Below, in pieces: positions 53,759-63,261 of a stretch of 64,000 nt of DNA. The translations under genes and the position numbers were made by a program. Below the pieces are notes generated by a model. The model had not been told where the DNA came from. It saw only the letters and a program-made list of their open reading frames with translations, and ran no database searches. The stretch is from contig NZ_JAGHRA010000018.1 in NCBI RefSeq assembly GCF_017744015.1, forward strand, positions 1 to 64,000, in the 5' to 3' direction. Numbering within the stretch: position 1 is the first letter of the stretch; each line of letters begins with the position of its first letter. The stretch is from Paracoccus sp. R12_2. Its GTDB lineage: Bacteria; Pseudomonadota; Alphaproteobacteria; Rhodobacterales; Rhodobacteraceae.

Positions 53759-54379
53759 TTGCTGCATGATCTGATCCCAAATTTCGGCGACGAGATTGCC
53801 GAACTGCACCGCTTGGCGCCGTCGGGCTGGATCATGGGATTCAACCTGACCTATCAGGGGCCAGAGCATCTGTATAACGCCTACCCCGAGGAATGGCGCG
53901 ACATCTATCAGGAACGGAACTACTTCTTCGCGGATCCGATCGCCCGCTGGACGGTCGAGAACGAGGGCTGGATTCGCTGGTCCGACGTTCGCAAGCGGCC
54001 AGAGGATATGGCTTTCATGCACGCCGCGCAGCAATTTCGCCTGAATTTCGGCGTGGCGATTTCACGCAAGACCGATCTGAAGCGGTCGTTTCTGACCCTG
54101 TCGCATCCACGTCGCGAGTTCACCGACGACGAGATCGTCACCCTGTCCACGAAATTCAACCTGTGGACGGATCTGGTGCTGAACCGCGCCTCATTGACCG
54201 GGGCCGAACTGGCGGTCCTGGAATGCCTTCGCGATGGGCTGGCACAGGGTGCCATCGCCGCCAAGCTGGGTATCGCCGAGGCCACGGTAAAGCAACGCGC
54301 CCAGAAGGCCTGCGCCAAACTTGGGGCAAAGACCCGCACGCAAGCCGTGGCGATCGCAGTGGCCCGGAACTATCTTTGA
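53759..54379 (+). CDS. LuxR-family quorum-sensing regulator
   Basis: A 206-residue protein with an autoinducer-binding domain and a GerE HTH. The first has LYNAYPEEWRDIYQERNYFFADPIARW and GWIRWSDV, including the Asp59-Pro60 and Trp residues that contact acyl-homoserine lactone. The HTH is LAVLECLRDGLAQGAIAAKLGIAEATVKQR. The start is TTG 53759 after GAGGAGGCGGAA. It is 206 residues, shorter than many LuxR proteins (about 240), with a shortened N-terminus. The divergent luxI at 52767 is the likely partner. Confidence 0.92.
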   Translation: MLHDLIPNFGDEIAELHRLAPSGWIMGFNLTYQGPEHLYNAYPEEWRDIYQERNYFFADPIARWTVENEGWIRWSDVRKRPEDMAFMHAAQQFRLNFGVAISRKTDLKRSFLTLSHPRREFTDDEIVTLSTKFNLWTDLVLNRASLTGAELAVLECLRDGLAQGAIAAKLGIAEATVKQRAQKACAKLGAKTRTQAVAIAVARNYL

Positions 54380-54409
54380 ACCGCCCGGTGCAGAATTGGC
54401 TGCTCGGCG

Positions 54410-54423
54410 TATCCCAAAAGCTA
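54410..54423. repeat. Second copy of the luxR-region motif
   Basis: TATCCCAAAAGCTA, 31 bases after the luxR stop and before the convergent polysaccharide gene, differs at one base from 53712-53725. See that entry. Confidence 0.35.
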
Positions 54424-54445
54424 TCGTCGTGGCTGTTTGCCAAGC

Positions 54446-55504
54446 CTAGAAGAACCTGCGCCTTATCCGATCCATGATTGCCAGCAGATACCAATTCAGG
54501 CGCAACCCGACGCGGGTCACCGTCGATCCGTCCGGCTTTGGGTCCGGGTTGAACGACCTGATCCGCTGTCCGATCTGGAAGCTGTCATCGGCACGAACGC
54601 AATAGCTGCACAGATACCAGAACAGAAACTTGTGGCGCCAGGACAAGGAGGGCGGATCGGGTCGGGCGATGGCGGCGGCCAGTTCCACATGGCTTCGCAC
54701 CTGTTGCACCGCCATCCCGAAATCGGACGCAGCAAAGCTGATCACGGGGCGGTCTTGCAGCAGGGCCTCGAAGAGAACGCCGGAATTGGCTCCCACGACC
54801 AGTTCCGCATCGGGGATCAGGTCATAGATCGATCGATCCGATAACACGACCTCCGGGCGCTGTCGCAGCTCTTGCAATACGGCGTCGATCCGGCGACTTC
54901 GACAGCGGGGATGACGCTTGATGACCGTAGTCAACCCGCGCGCGGATGCGGCATCGACGATCGTTTTCAGAGCCGCGCGACTATCCAGCCACAATCCCTG
55001 CGCCACGCTGTCGTTTCGCAGTTGTAGCGGAACGAAAACATACCCGCCCGCGATGTGGCGCGCCTCGGCGGGTGGTTGCGGATATTTCGATCGGTTGCCT
55101 TGCCGCAATTCATGCCCGAGACGGCTGACGAAAGACGCAGCGGCGCGATCGTCGCCAGCCCCGATCTGGTCACGGAAGCGTTCTGGAAACCGGGCAAGTT
55201 CGGAAAAGCAGGAATAGCCCATCCGATCCATCGTATAGAATGGCGGAACGTAGGATTCCTTGCAGCGCAGGATATTCCCGGCTTCGCCATAGGAATGAAA
55301 GCTGATGACCAGATTCCCCGAGGCGGTCGGCCGCGCGGCGCGTTCGGCGCCGCGAGGAAGCCAGACCGGATCGATCAGCACCCGCATTCCGGCCAAGGCG
55401 GACAGAAGCGCGCTGTAGAAAAGACGGTGCCGATCGCCGTCTTCGGGGTTCATGAACCAGGCTTCCGGCACCTCCAGCGTGACGGTCTTGCGTAAGGCGC
55501 CCAT
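54446..55504 (-). CDS. Capsular polysaccharide biosynthesis transferase-like protein
   Basis: A 352-residue protein whose second half (GYVFVPLQLRNDSV, TVIKRHPRC, DAELVVGANSGVLFEALLQDRPVISF) has the pattern of the KpsS/KpsC-type capsule synthesis domain, a GT-B-like glycosyltransferase region. No signal peptide or membrane helix is seen. It is the third gene of a leftward operon after the SGNH-type gene and the giant fusion protein. Sugar donor and acceptor are unknown. Confidence 0.7.
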   Translation of the reverse strand: MGALRKTVTLEVPEAWFMNPEDGDRHRLFYSALLSALAGMRVLIDPVWLPRGAERAARPTASGNLVISFHSYGEAGNILRCKESYVPPFYTMDRMGYSCFSELARFPERFRDQIGAGDDRAAASFVSRLGHELRQGNRSKYPQPPAEARHIAGGYVFVPLQLRNDSVAQGLWLDSRAALKTIVDAASARGLTTVIKRHPRCRSRRIDAVLQELRQRPEVVLSDRSIYDLIPDAELVVGANSGVLFEALLQDRPVISFAASDFGMAVQQVRSHVELAAAIARPDPPSLSWRHKFLFWYLCSYCVRADDSFQIGQRIRSFNPDPKPDGSTVTRVGLRLNWYLLAIMDRIRRRFF

Positions 55505-55542
55505 ATCCGATGCGGCGGGCGGGAAGTTGCGGTCGATATCGC

Positions 55543-58500
55543 TCAGATCCGTTCTCCCATCGGAAAGAGCAGCCGGCCCACAAGCTTTGCGGCGGGATTG
55601 TTCAGATTGCGGACGAACGCAACGGGATCAGCGTGCAGACGGCGCACCGCATCATCGCCCCCGCGACGCTGGACCAGCGGTTGAAGAAGCCGTATCCAGA
55701 AGCGCAGGATCTGCCGCGGCCCCAGCGTGCTGCTGTTTGAGTAGGCAAGCCAGCGCAGCCGCGGATGGCGGCCCACCCAATGCTGATCGGCAAAGGCCTT
55801 GGGATTTGCGCGAAGCTGGTTGGCCAGATCGGGTCGGCCGCGCTGACGATAGACCATCGCAAGCAGCGGCACGGACGACCAGAGCCGCCAGCCGAACACG
55901 CCGAAATTCACGATGCCGCGCGACCGCGAGCCGCCGGGGCGCGGCTTTCGACGGTTCCCATAGGCAGATTCGACGATCTCGAATTCGGCCAGGTGGACGG
56001 GGCAATCGGCGGGCGCGGCCGCGCGCTGTGGGAAAAGCTGTTCCCCGGGAACACCAAAATAGTCCCGCGCAATGCGATCATTGCCAGCGCGCGCCGCGTG
56101 CATGATCTGGTCTGCCGTCTCGTCTGTCAGGAACCAGGGGCCCGGCATGTCAAGCTGGTTTGCCTGACGCCAGGCATTCAGGCCAGACACGGCTTCCTCG
56201 ATGAAAGTCAGATAGGCTTTCATGTCGCGAAATGGACGTTTGTTGAACTGGCGGATCAGTTCGACATGGGCGGCCGACAGCCGCGCATCATTACTTTTGT
56301 TCTGGGCCGGGGCAGGCAGCGTCGCGATCTCGGAAAGCCCGGTAATCTCGGCAAAATCACTGGTGATGTTCCACGACCCTCCACGGGTCCGCTGATACCG
56401 CCGAAGATGCAGGGCATCGCGGGGCAGAAGCTGTTCCCAGTCGCGCACAAGGCGATCATAGTCCAGCCAGTCCCGGGTCTGCTTCTCGCCAAGCCAGGTC
56501 GCGAAGCGCACGGACCTGCTGCTGATTGCACCGCCTGCCACGAACTCGGCATATTGCGAATTTGCCCATTCGTCCTGACGGCGCAAATAGACCACCATCT
56601 CGGTCGGAAAATCACTGAAATAGCCGGGCAGCGCCAACGCTTTGGGGTTCAGAAAGAACGCCTCGGAGGACAGGATGATGGTGTGGACATGACCCGGCAT
56701 CAGCGCCAGACCGTTCAGGATATGCTGGCGCGGGTCGGGATTTCCGCTGGAAGCTGCCTCCATGAACCGGGCATGTCCGGCCTGCTTGTGGGGTCGGTCG
56801 GCCTGCCAGAAAAGCCCGATCTCGGGATACCAGATACCCTTGCGCAGAAGTTCCGGCCGGTTGTCTTCCAGCAGGTGTTGCAGAATGGTGCTGCCGGTCT
56901 TCGTGGCACCCAGATGCAGGATCAGGCGAGGCCGCTCGTCGGTCTGTGTAGGCGGTGTACTTGGCGCGCTGACACGATCATTCCGCGCATACAGGTTCAG
57001 CGCCTGCTGCAGGCCATGATGGGCGGGATCCTGTGGAGTGCGCAGGTATTCGCGATACAGATCGTCCGCAGCGATCGGCGCCATTGCAAGCGCAGCCTCG
57101 ATCAGGTCGACGCGGCGCATCCGCGTCGCGGCCAGCAGCAACCCATAGGCGTTCGCGCGCAGATGCCGTTCCGACAATTGCGACGGCGCCGAGATAAGAT
57201 CCTGCGGCTGAAGCCCGGCGCGATCCAGCGTCTGTGCCAGCGCCGCGATGAAGGTTTCGGTCTTCTGTTCGGCCAATGCCGTCTTCCACGCGAAGCCGAA
57301 GTAAAGATAGTGCAGGAACTGCGACACCTGGAACCGCGCCAGCCACCAATGCGGCGACGACGGTTCCAAAGCGCCGTGATCCTGCAACTGACTCACGACC
57401 AGATCGAAATTCTGCAACTGATCGCGCACATCGGACATGGTCTGGGCACGCCGCACCGCGGAATCCGGCCGAACCCGATAGACCACACCATTGCTGTCGG
57501 ACAGCGAGATGACCGGATCGGCCATATAGGCCTGCAACAGGAACGCGCGTTCCTCGCGATAGGTGGTGAGGAACCGCACATTGCCGCGGTTCAGGAAGTC
57601 GCGCCGATACAGCCAGTTCCAGAAATGGCGCGAATGCGCGATTGCGCGATGCTTTGTCAGCGACGTGCGCCTGACCTCGCGGGGGAAATAGCTCTCGGTT
57701 GTGTCGGGCCGCATCTGCAGCACCGCGCCGCTTTCGTCTTCGACCTGTTCGTGTCGCTTGCGGAAGCGGACCATGTCGGCATTGTCCGCATCCGCCACGG
57801 CGACGATATTCGACAGATGTGCAGGATCGGGCATGTAGTCGTCAGGGTCAATGAACAGAACATAACGGCCCCGCGCCAGATCAATCCCCTGATTGCGGAC
57901 GAACCCGGGACCGGCATTTTCGCTGCGTCGGATCAGCCTGATCCGGGGATCGCGGTCGCAATAGGCCTGAATCACCGCAGCCGAATTGTCGGGGCTGACA
58001 TCGTCGATCAGGATGACTTCGAAATCCCTCATGCTCTGGCGCTGAATGGATTCGATGCACTCGCCGACATAGCGTTCCACGCCATGCACCGGAATGACGA
58101 TAGACACCACCGGTTCGGCCGATGCGGATGTCGGAACTGGCTGAACCGGGCGGTTCGCCTCGATGAAATCCAGCACATCCTCGATCCGGGCCGGAACGTC
58201 GCCTTCCGGCAGATGGTAGATCGTGTACCAGATGTAGAATGCGTGGAAGAATTCGATCAGGTCACGCTTGCGGTGACGATGCGGCACCTCGGCCCGGTCG
58301 TCGGTCAATCCCCAGCCCGCATAGCAAGGCGCGCCGAAACAGACCACCTCTTTGCCGGCCAGCAGCGCTTCCAGCCCCATACCGCTTGTGCCGACATAGA
58401 CCTTGTCGACCTTGTCGAACAGGTCGAAGGGATTTACCCCGTCGCGCAGGATGCGGACCCGGCCTTCCGATTTCAAGTGATCGAAATAGCCGCGTCGCGT

Positions 58501-59289
58501 CCCGCCCTTGACCCAGTTGAGGTCGGGATGCGTCTTGACCAGAATTTCGGCGTCCGGGTTCTCGTCGATCGCCGCAGCCAGCATTGCCTTGAAATCGTCA
58601 GCGGACGCCCGGCCATAGAAGGTCGAGGCATCCGAGAAGTTCTGGTCCACCACCAGCACACGACGCGAGTAGCCGGGTGACGTTTCAGGCGTGAAGAACG
58701 GCTGCGAATTGTATTTCGAGATCTTCGCCTCGACGATCCGGCGCATCGCCGCCTTGGCGCGGGCGCGTTCCGCATCGGACAGAGTGAATTCGCTGTTCAG
58801 CCGCTGGTCCAGCCTGGTTTCGTAGTCTGCCATGTAATACTGGGCGCGATCATCGAAGATATAACCCAGGCAGGCCTGCCGGGGATCGCGCGATGCCAAC
58901 GCCTCGGACCAGCTTGTGGTCGAGGCCAGGAAGCCCATCTCGAAGAACAGCACATCGTCGTCTGCACGCACATGCGGCAGCAATGCCTGGGTGCTGTCAT
59001 GCGATTTCGACAGGTCGTCAAGGATCGCCCCGTACATCAGCACAGGCGCGTCTTCGTCGATCCGCCGTTCGTCCACCGCGATCAGGTTGGGAAACAGCCG
59101 GGGCAGGTTGGCAGAGAAGGCACCGGTAAGGTTGCGACGACGAAAGCCGATGCGATGGGGCAACAAGCGCCGGTTCAGAAGGTCTTCGCGAAAATCCGTG
59201 ACGTCGCGCGCGACGGGTCGATCCAGAAGCTTGAGGAAGTTCGTGTAAAGCTCCGAACCTTCGGTCTGGATGTCGTGCTGGTTGCTCAT
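55543..59289 (-). CDS. Three-domain capsule transferase / GT2 / sulfotransferase-like fusion protein
   Basis: A 1,248-residue protein from ATG 59289; the further open frame upstream has no family features. About 200-375 is a KpsC/KpsS-type capsule domain (ILVKTHPDLN; VYVGTSGMGLEALLAGKEVVCFGAPCYAGWGL). Residues 393-620 are a GT2 glycosyltransferase (VVSIVIPVHGVERYVGECIESI; DPDD at 481-484 as metal site). About 787-1080 is sulfotransferase-like, with a P-loop-like LILHLGATKTGSTILQHLL for the sulfate donor. The tail after 1100 is basic and unassigned. It would build and perhaps sulfate a surface polysaccharide. Fusing all three activities is unusual. It lies between the SGNH gene and the smaller capsule gene. 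Confidence 0.85.
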   Translation of the reverse strand: MSNQHDIQTEGSELYTNFLKLLDRPVARDVTDFREDLLNRRLLPHRIGFRRRNLTGAFSANLPRLFPNLIAVDERRIDEDAPVLMYGAILDDLSKSHDSTQALLPHVRADDDVLFFEMGFLASTTSWSEALASRDPRQACLGYIFDDRAQYYMADYETRLDQRLNSEFTLSDAERARAKAAMRRIVEAKISKYNSQPFFTPETSPGYSRRVLVVDQNFSDASTFYGRASADDFKAMLAAAIDENPDAEILVKTHPDLNWVKGGTRRGYFDHLKSEGRVRILRDGVNPFDLFDKVDKVYVGTSGMGLEALLAGKEVVCFGAPCYAGWGLTDDRAEVPHRHRKRDLIEFFHAFYIWYTIYHLPEGDVPARIEDVLDFIEANRPVQPVPTSASAEPVVSIVIPVHGVERYVGECIESIQRQSMRDFEVILIDDVSPDNSAAVIQAYCDRDPRIRLIRRSENAGPGFVRNQGIDLARGRYVLFIDPDDYMPDPAHLSNIVAVADADNADMVRFRKRHEQVEDESGAVLQMRPDTTESYFPREVRRTSLTKHRAIAHSRHFWNWLYRRDFLNRGNVRFLTTYREERAFLLQAYMADPVISLSDSNGVVYRVRPDSAVRRAQTMSDVRDQLQNFDLVVSQLQDHGALEPSSPHWWLARFQVSQFLHYLYFGFAWKTALAEQKTETFIAALAQTLDRAGLQPQDLISAPSQLSERHLRANAYGLLLAATRMRRVDLIEAALAMAPIAADDLYREYLRTPQDPAHHGLQQALNLYARNDRVSAPSTPPTQTDERPRLILHLGATKTGSTILQHLLEDNRPELLRKGIWYPEIGLFWQADRPHKQAGHARFMEAASSGNPDPRQHILNGLALMPGHVHTIILSSEAFFLNPKALALPGYFSDFPTEMVVYLRRQDEWANSQYAEFVAGGAISSRSVRFATWLGEKQTRDWLDYDRLVRDWEQLLPRDALHLRRYQRTRGGSWNITSDFAEITGLSEIATLPAPAQNKSNDARLSAAHVELIRQFNKRPFRDMKAYLTFIEEAVSGLNAWRQANQLDMPGPWFLTDETADQIMHAARAGNDRIARDYFGVPGEQLFPQRAAAPADCPVHLAEFEIVESAYGNRRKPRPGGSRSRGIVNFGVFGWRLWSSVPLLAMVYRQRGRPDLANQLRANPKAFADQHWVGRHPRLRWLAYSNSSTLGPRQILRFWIRLLQPLVQRRGGDDAVRRLHADPVAFVRNLNNPAAKLVGRLLFPMGERI

Positions 59290-59436
59290 CGCCGTGGTTG
59301 GTTCCTGTGTCGTCGCGGTGCGGCGAGGCCGGTCTGATCCACGCCGCCTGCCGGGGTAGCAGGCAGGCGCGTCATGCCAGCCGCCACACGCGAAAGGCAA
59401 GTGCAAAGTGCCGCAGCTCTCTCCGGTCGGAGAAAC

Positions 59437-60471
59437 TTAGCCTGCCACCTCTGCCAGAACGCCGATCATGCCGCCTCTGGCGGCAGCATCTGCACCGGTT
59501 TCCGGCGGGCACGCCCCATTCCAGGCCAACGTATGTTGCACGACGGGCTTTCTTGAAACCTTGCATGCAGAAACGACCAGACACTCTTCGACGGTAAGAG
59601 GCTTGTTGACAGGATTCCATGGAATCAGATGCTTCAACTGAACCTGAGGCCCGGATTCTCGCCGACTGATCTGAACGGCATAGGGGCCGCGCTTCTGGGT
59701 TTCCGTTTCAAAACGAATGGGCGGCTCACGATGGGTCGACAGCAAGAGACACGCAAGCAGGCGCCCGCTCATATTGATCCGCAACGAGTCTGCAAACGGA
59801 TATATCTCACAATCCAGTATCCGGTTCGAAAACCGGATCGGGGTGGGGGCGGACGGCATCAGGAACTGCAGATCCTTCCCCTCATAACGGGCAGCCTGCG
59901 CCTCGGCTTCCGGGATCACAGCCTGACTGGCCTGTTCCAGTACTGCCTGCGCAAGCGCGCGCAGGAAATCCGTTTCGGTCGAGTAATGGGGATTGTCGCG
60001 ATACAACACGTCCGCCGACAGATGGCTGAAGTCGCGCAGCCACAATTGCTGCGCGTCCACGCTGTGCAGGCCATATCGCGCCAGCAGGTCGGCCAGGGCC
60101 CCGCGATAGAGGCTTTGTTCTTCGCCCGTCGCTTCGGATTTGTTGTACAGCAGAACGGGCAGCACCCGATAGCCGCGACGGCGGCAGATCTCAAGCAGCC
60201 AGCGATTGTGATACATCATCACCCGCCCGGCCAGCCCGTTTGCGAAGTAGTTCGCCTCGTTAAGTGAATATTCCCACAGGATCACGGGATCAGGTGGCAG
60301 ATCGACGCAGCTGAGAAGGCGATAAAGCCCCATAGCTGTCGTAGCCGCACCTATGCTGAGATTGATGACCTGATCCGGGCGAGGATGCATGGCCTTCAAC
60401 TGATCGACCCAGCCATCCCGAAGCAACGAGTTCGAGCCACCGATAACCACAACCGCCGGGGTTTCGTGCAT
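59437..60471 (-). CDS. SGNH/GDSL-like hydrolase or acyltransferase
   Basis: A 344-residue protein with SGNH-like blocks: VVVIGGSNSLLRDGW with the nucleophile Ser, NLSIGAATTAMG, EYSLNEANYF with the block-III Asn, and DNPHYS with the Asp/His pair. No signal peptide, so it would act in the cytoplasm on a nucleotide sugar or a nascent polysaccharide, as an esterase or acyl transferase. GAGGCAGG precedes ATG 60471. It is the first gene of the polysaccharide operon; the C-terminal 140 residues are unassigned. Confidence 0.75.
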   Translation of the reverse strand: MHETPAVVVIGGSNSLLRDGWVDQLKAMHPRPDQVINLSIGAATTAMGLYRLLSCVDLPPDPVILWEYSLNEANYFANGLAGRVMMYHNRWLLEICRRRGYRVLPVLLYNKSEATGEEQSLYRGALADLLARYGLHSVDAQQLWLRDFSHLSADVLYRDNPHYSTETDFLRALAQAVLEQASQAVIPEAEAQAARYEGKDLQFLMPSAPTPIRFSNRILDCEIYPFADSLRINMSGRLLACLLLSTHREPPIRFETETQKRGPYAVQISRRESGPQVQLKHLIPWNPVNKPLTVEECLVVSACKVSRKPVVQHTLAWNGACPPETGADAAARGGMIGVLAEVAG

Positions 60472-60724
60472 GTCCTGCCTCTTGCGTCCTCGATCCTTGA
60501 GAGGGCGTTCTTCTTTGTCTCTGCAATGCCGCCGCGCGGGCGGTTTCCGGCGCGCCTGTTCCCGACATGCGCGGTTTTCACCACATCAACGATAGGCAGG
60601 ATATCTGCCACAGGTTTCGGCACGGGCACAAGGATTCTGATGTGCCGCGGCAAGAAGCAGGACCAGGGCCGGCGCGATCACGGGCCGGACGTCGGAAGCA
60701 CGCCCGGTCACGATCCTGACTGCG

Positions 60725-61465
60725 TCACAGGGCCTGCCGCGCGCGCGCCGTCGCGAACAGATAGCCGTCGAAGGACGGATCCTCATAATCGGAAAGCTGC
60801 ATCAGCGTCGCGCTGACATTTCCGATGTGGTCGCCCATGGCCTTGCGGGCGCGCTGGCTGTCGCGCGCGCGAAGCGCGTCGAAGATTTCCTGATGGTCGT
60901 CCAGCCAGCGCGTGCGATAGGCGTCGTCGAAGATGCGGCTGTGCAGCTGCGCCCACATGCGGCTGCGTGCCCGCCGTTCCCACAGATCGGCGACCGTGCG
61001 GACCAGCACCCCGTTCTGGGTCGCCTCGGCGATCAGCAGGTGGAACCGCTGGTCACCGGAATAGTCCCCGGTGCCTTCGGCGATGTTGCGACGTTCCTGA
61101 TCCAGCGCCTCGCGCATCGCGGTGATGTCGGCCTTGGTCACGGTCGCGGCGGCCAGCCCTGCGACCGCACTTTCGATGACCATGCGCGCTTCCAGCAGTT
61201 CGAACGGTCCGATATCGTCCTCTGCGACGACCGGGACGGTCGCCGGCTCCATCAGGTAGATGCCTGAACCCTGGCGCACCTGAACCAGCCCTTCGACCTC
61301 CAGCATGATGACCGCGTCACGCACAAGGCTGCGCCCGACATCCAGCCGCAGCGCGATCTGGCGTTCGGTCAGAAATCGGTCACCGGCGCGATATCCCTCG
61401 GCACGGATCAGGGCGCGCAGTTCGGCCGCGACATCCTGATAGCGACGTTGCTGTGTCTCGCTCAT
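60725..61465 (-). CDS. GntR-family regulator with FCD domain
   Basis: A 246-residue FadR-subfamily protein. The winged helix reads YRAGDRFLTERQIALRLDVGRSLVRDAVIMLEVEGLVQVRQGSG and the FCD domain follows (RMVIESAVAGLAAATVTKADI; DQRFHLLIAEATQNGVL). It resembles ExuR/UxuR regulators of hexuronate use. Its ATG overlaps the beta-glucuronidase stop in ATGA, so it is in that operon and likely controls it in response to a uronic acid. Confidence 0.9.
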   Translation of the reverse strand: MSETQQRRYQDVAAELRALIRAEGYRAGDRFLTERQIALRLDVGRSLVRDAVIMLEVEGLVQVRQGSGIYLMEPATVPVVAEDDIGPFELLEARMVIESAVAGLAAATVTKADITAMREALDQERRNIAEGTGDYSGDQRFHLLIAEATQNGVLVRTVADLWERRARSRMWAQLHSRIFDDAYRTRWLDDHQEIFDALRARDSQRARKAMGDHIGNVSATLMQLSDYEDPSFDGYLFATARARQAL

Positions 61466-63246
61466 GCGTCCCCTGCCGCCCTGCGGGCATAGAAATCGGC
61501 CAGAATGCCGAAGGCCTCCTTGCGGGTGGTCTTGTCGGCGGCAACCAGCCCCTTGCGGTTCCAGCCCCGCTGATAGATGCCCTGCCGGCGCTCGGTCCTG
61601 AAGTCATAGAGGATCCAGGGCGACATCCCCTTGACGTAGTCAAGCCTGGACAGCGTCGCGATCTGCCTGCGATAGACCTCTGCCTGATAGGCTTCGGAGA
61701 ACAGGCCGGTCCTGGGGCCCTGCGGCGTGATGTCGGCATCCGCGCCGGTTTCGGAAATCACCACGGGACGGTCGGGGTCGGAATTGCGCCCGATGGTTTC
61801 CAGATCCTCGAAATCCTTGTCATACCAGCCGTAATATTCGTTGATCCCGATGATATCCAGATGCGCGGCCAACCGGTCCTCGATCCGCAGGGTGGTGTGG
61901 TTGACCAGGCAGGCCGCCGCAATCAGGCGCGTCGGATCCATCTGGCGGGCCAGGGCCGCCAGGTCGGACATGAAGGCGAGCCGCGCATCGGTGTCGGGGT
62001 TTTCGTTGCCCACCGACCAGATCACGACCGAGGCGCGGTTGCGGTCGCGGCGCACCAGCTCGGCCAGTTGATTGCGCGCATCGGCCCGCGTGGCAGGGTT
62101 GGTGAAATCGATAGCCCAATAAACCGGGATCTCGGCCCAGATCAGGATGCCGCGTTCATCGGCCATGCGCGAGGCAGCCTCGTGATGCGGATAATGGGCC
62201 AGCCGCATGAAATTGCAGTTCAGCGCCCTGGCATGGTCGAATCGGCGGGTCAGGTCTTCATGATTGGTGACCTTGCCCAGCTTTTCGTCGTCCTCATGCA
62301 CGGCGATGCCGCGCAGCCAGATCGGGTTTCCGTTCAGCAGGATCTCGGTCCCGCGGCGCTCGATCTGCCGAAAGCCGACGCGGTCGGTCACACGGTCGGG
62401 ACCTGCGGTCAGTTCGACGTCGTAAAGATGCGGGTCATCAGTGGACCACAGGCGCGGCTTGGCGGCGATCTCGACCACGGCGCGGCCGTGTATCAGAGGA
62501 ATTATCTGGTCGACCAATCCGTCGATGCGCAGACGGGCCTCGGTCGCGCCCTCGACCTCGATCTCGGCACGGATCAGGTCATAGCAGCCCGGCGCCAGCG
62601 CCACGAACAGATCGCGGATCACCGTGCCCGGCGTGCGATACAACGACACCTCGCGATAGATGCCGCCATAGTTGAACCAGTCGGTGTTCTGCATCGGCAG
62701 GCGGTCGGGGCGGCGGCGATTGTCCACGAACAGCATCAGCCAGTTGCGTCCGGGCAGCACGTGATCGGTCAGTTCCGCGAAGAACGGGGTCGAGGCACCC
62801 AGATGATTGCCCAGATAGACCCCGTTCAGAAACACCTTGCAGTCATAGCTGGCAGCACCGATCCGCAGGAACAGCCGCCCTTCCGGGTCGGGTTCAATGT
62901 CCAGCGGGCGCGTGTACCAGGAACCGCCCTCGAAGAAATACCAGCGATCCTGCAACATCTGCCAGTTCGAGGGCACGGGCACGGTCTCGCCCATATGCGG
63001 GTCATAGTCCCAGGGCAGGGATCGGTCGGCGGGATCGCCGGGCTGCATGGCGAACCATTTCTGGCGCAGCCCGGTATCCAGCAGATCGACGCAGAAATTC
63101 CAGTCGCCATCCAGCGATTGCGCATTGCGGCCGCCGGTGAAGATCATGCCCTGCGCCGTCAGATCGCGCCTGTCATAGGCGCGATCATAGGCTTCGTCAT
63201 GCAGGGCCGCCAAGGCGTTCTCGGCCAGATCCGAACGTTCAAGCAT
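61462..63246 (-). CDS. Beta-glucuronidase-like glycoside hydrolase family 2 enzyme
   Basis: A 594-residue GH2 enzyme with N-terminal jelly roll (GDWNFCVDLLDTGLRQ), immunoglobulin-like middle domain and C-terminal TIM barrel. Acid/base Glu is in WSVGNENPDTD and the nucleophile Glu in VVISETGADAD. The loops RLAHYPHHEAASRMADERGILIWAEIP and NEYYGWYDKD match beta-glucuronidases. It would release glucuronic acid in the cytoplasm, since no signal peptide is present. Neighbours (TRAP binding protein, GntR) support glucuronide uptake and use. Beta-galactosidase-type activity is less likely. Confidence 0.87.
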   Translation of the reverse strand: MLERSDLAENALAALHDEAYDRAYDRRDLTAQGMIFTGGRNAQSLDGDWNFCVDLLDTGLRQKWFAMQPGDPADRSLPWDYDPHMGETVPVPSNWQMLQDRWYFFEGGSWYTRPLDIEPDPEGRLFLRIGAASYDCKVFLNGVYLGNHLGASTPFFAELTDHVLPGRNWLMLFVDNRRRPDRLPMQNTDWFNYGGIYREVSLYRTPGTVIRDLFVALAPGCYDLIRAEIEVEGATEARLRIDGLVDQIIPLIHGRAVVEIAAKPRLWSTDDPHLYDVELTAGPDRVTDRVGFRQIERRGTEILLNGNPIWLRGIAVHEDDEKLGKVTNHEDLTRRFDHARALNCNFMRLAHYPHHEAASRMADERGILIWAEIPVYWAIDFTNPATRADARNQLAELVRRDRNRASVVIWSVGNENPDTDARLAFMSDLAALARQMDPTRLIAAACLVNHTTLRIEDRLAAHLDIIGINEYYGWYDKDFEDLETIGRNSDPDRPVVISETGADADITPQGPRTGLFSEAYQAEVYRRQIATLSRLDYVKGMSPWILYDFRTERRQGIYQRGWNRKGLVAADKTTRKEAFGILADFYARRAAGDA

Positions 63247-63261
63247 GGCGTCCCTGTTCCC

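Noticed and set aside
55765-58680. A 971-codon open frame on the plus strand
   Set aside because: It is wholly antisense to the 1,248-residue fusion gene, whose frame carries clear domain motifs. Long antisense frames are common in GC-rich DNA, and this one shows no family features.
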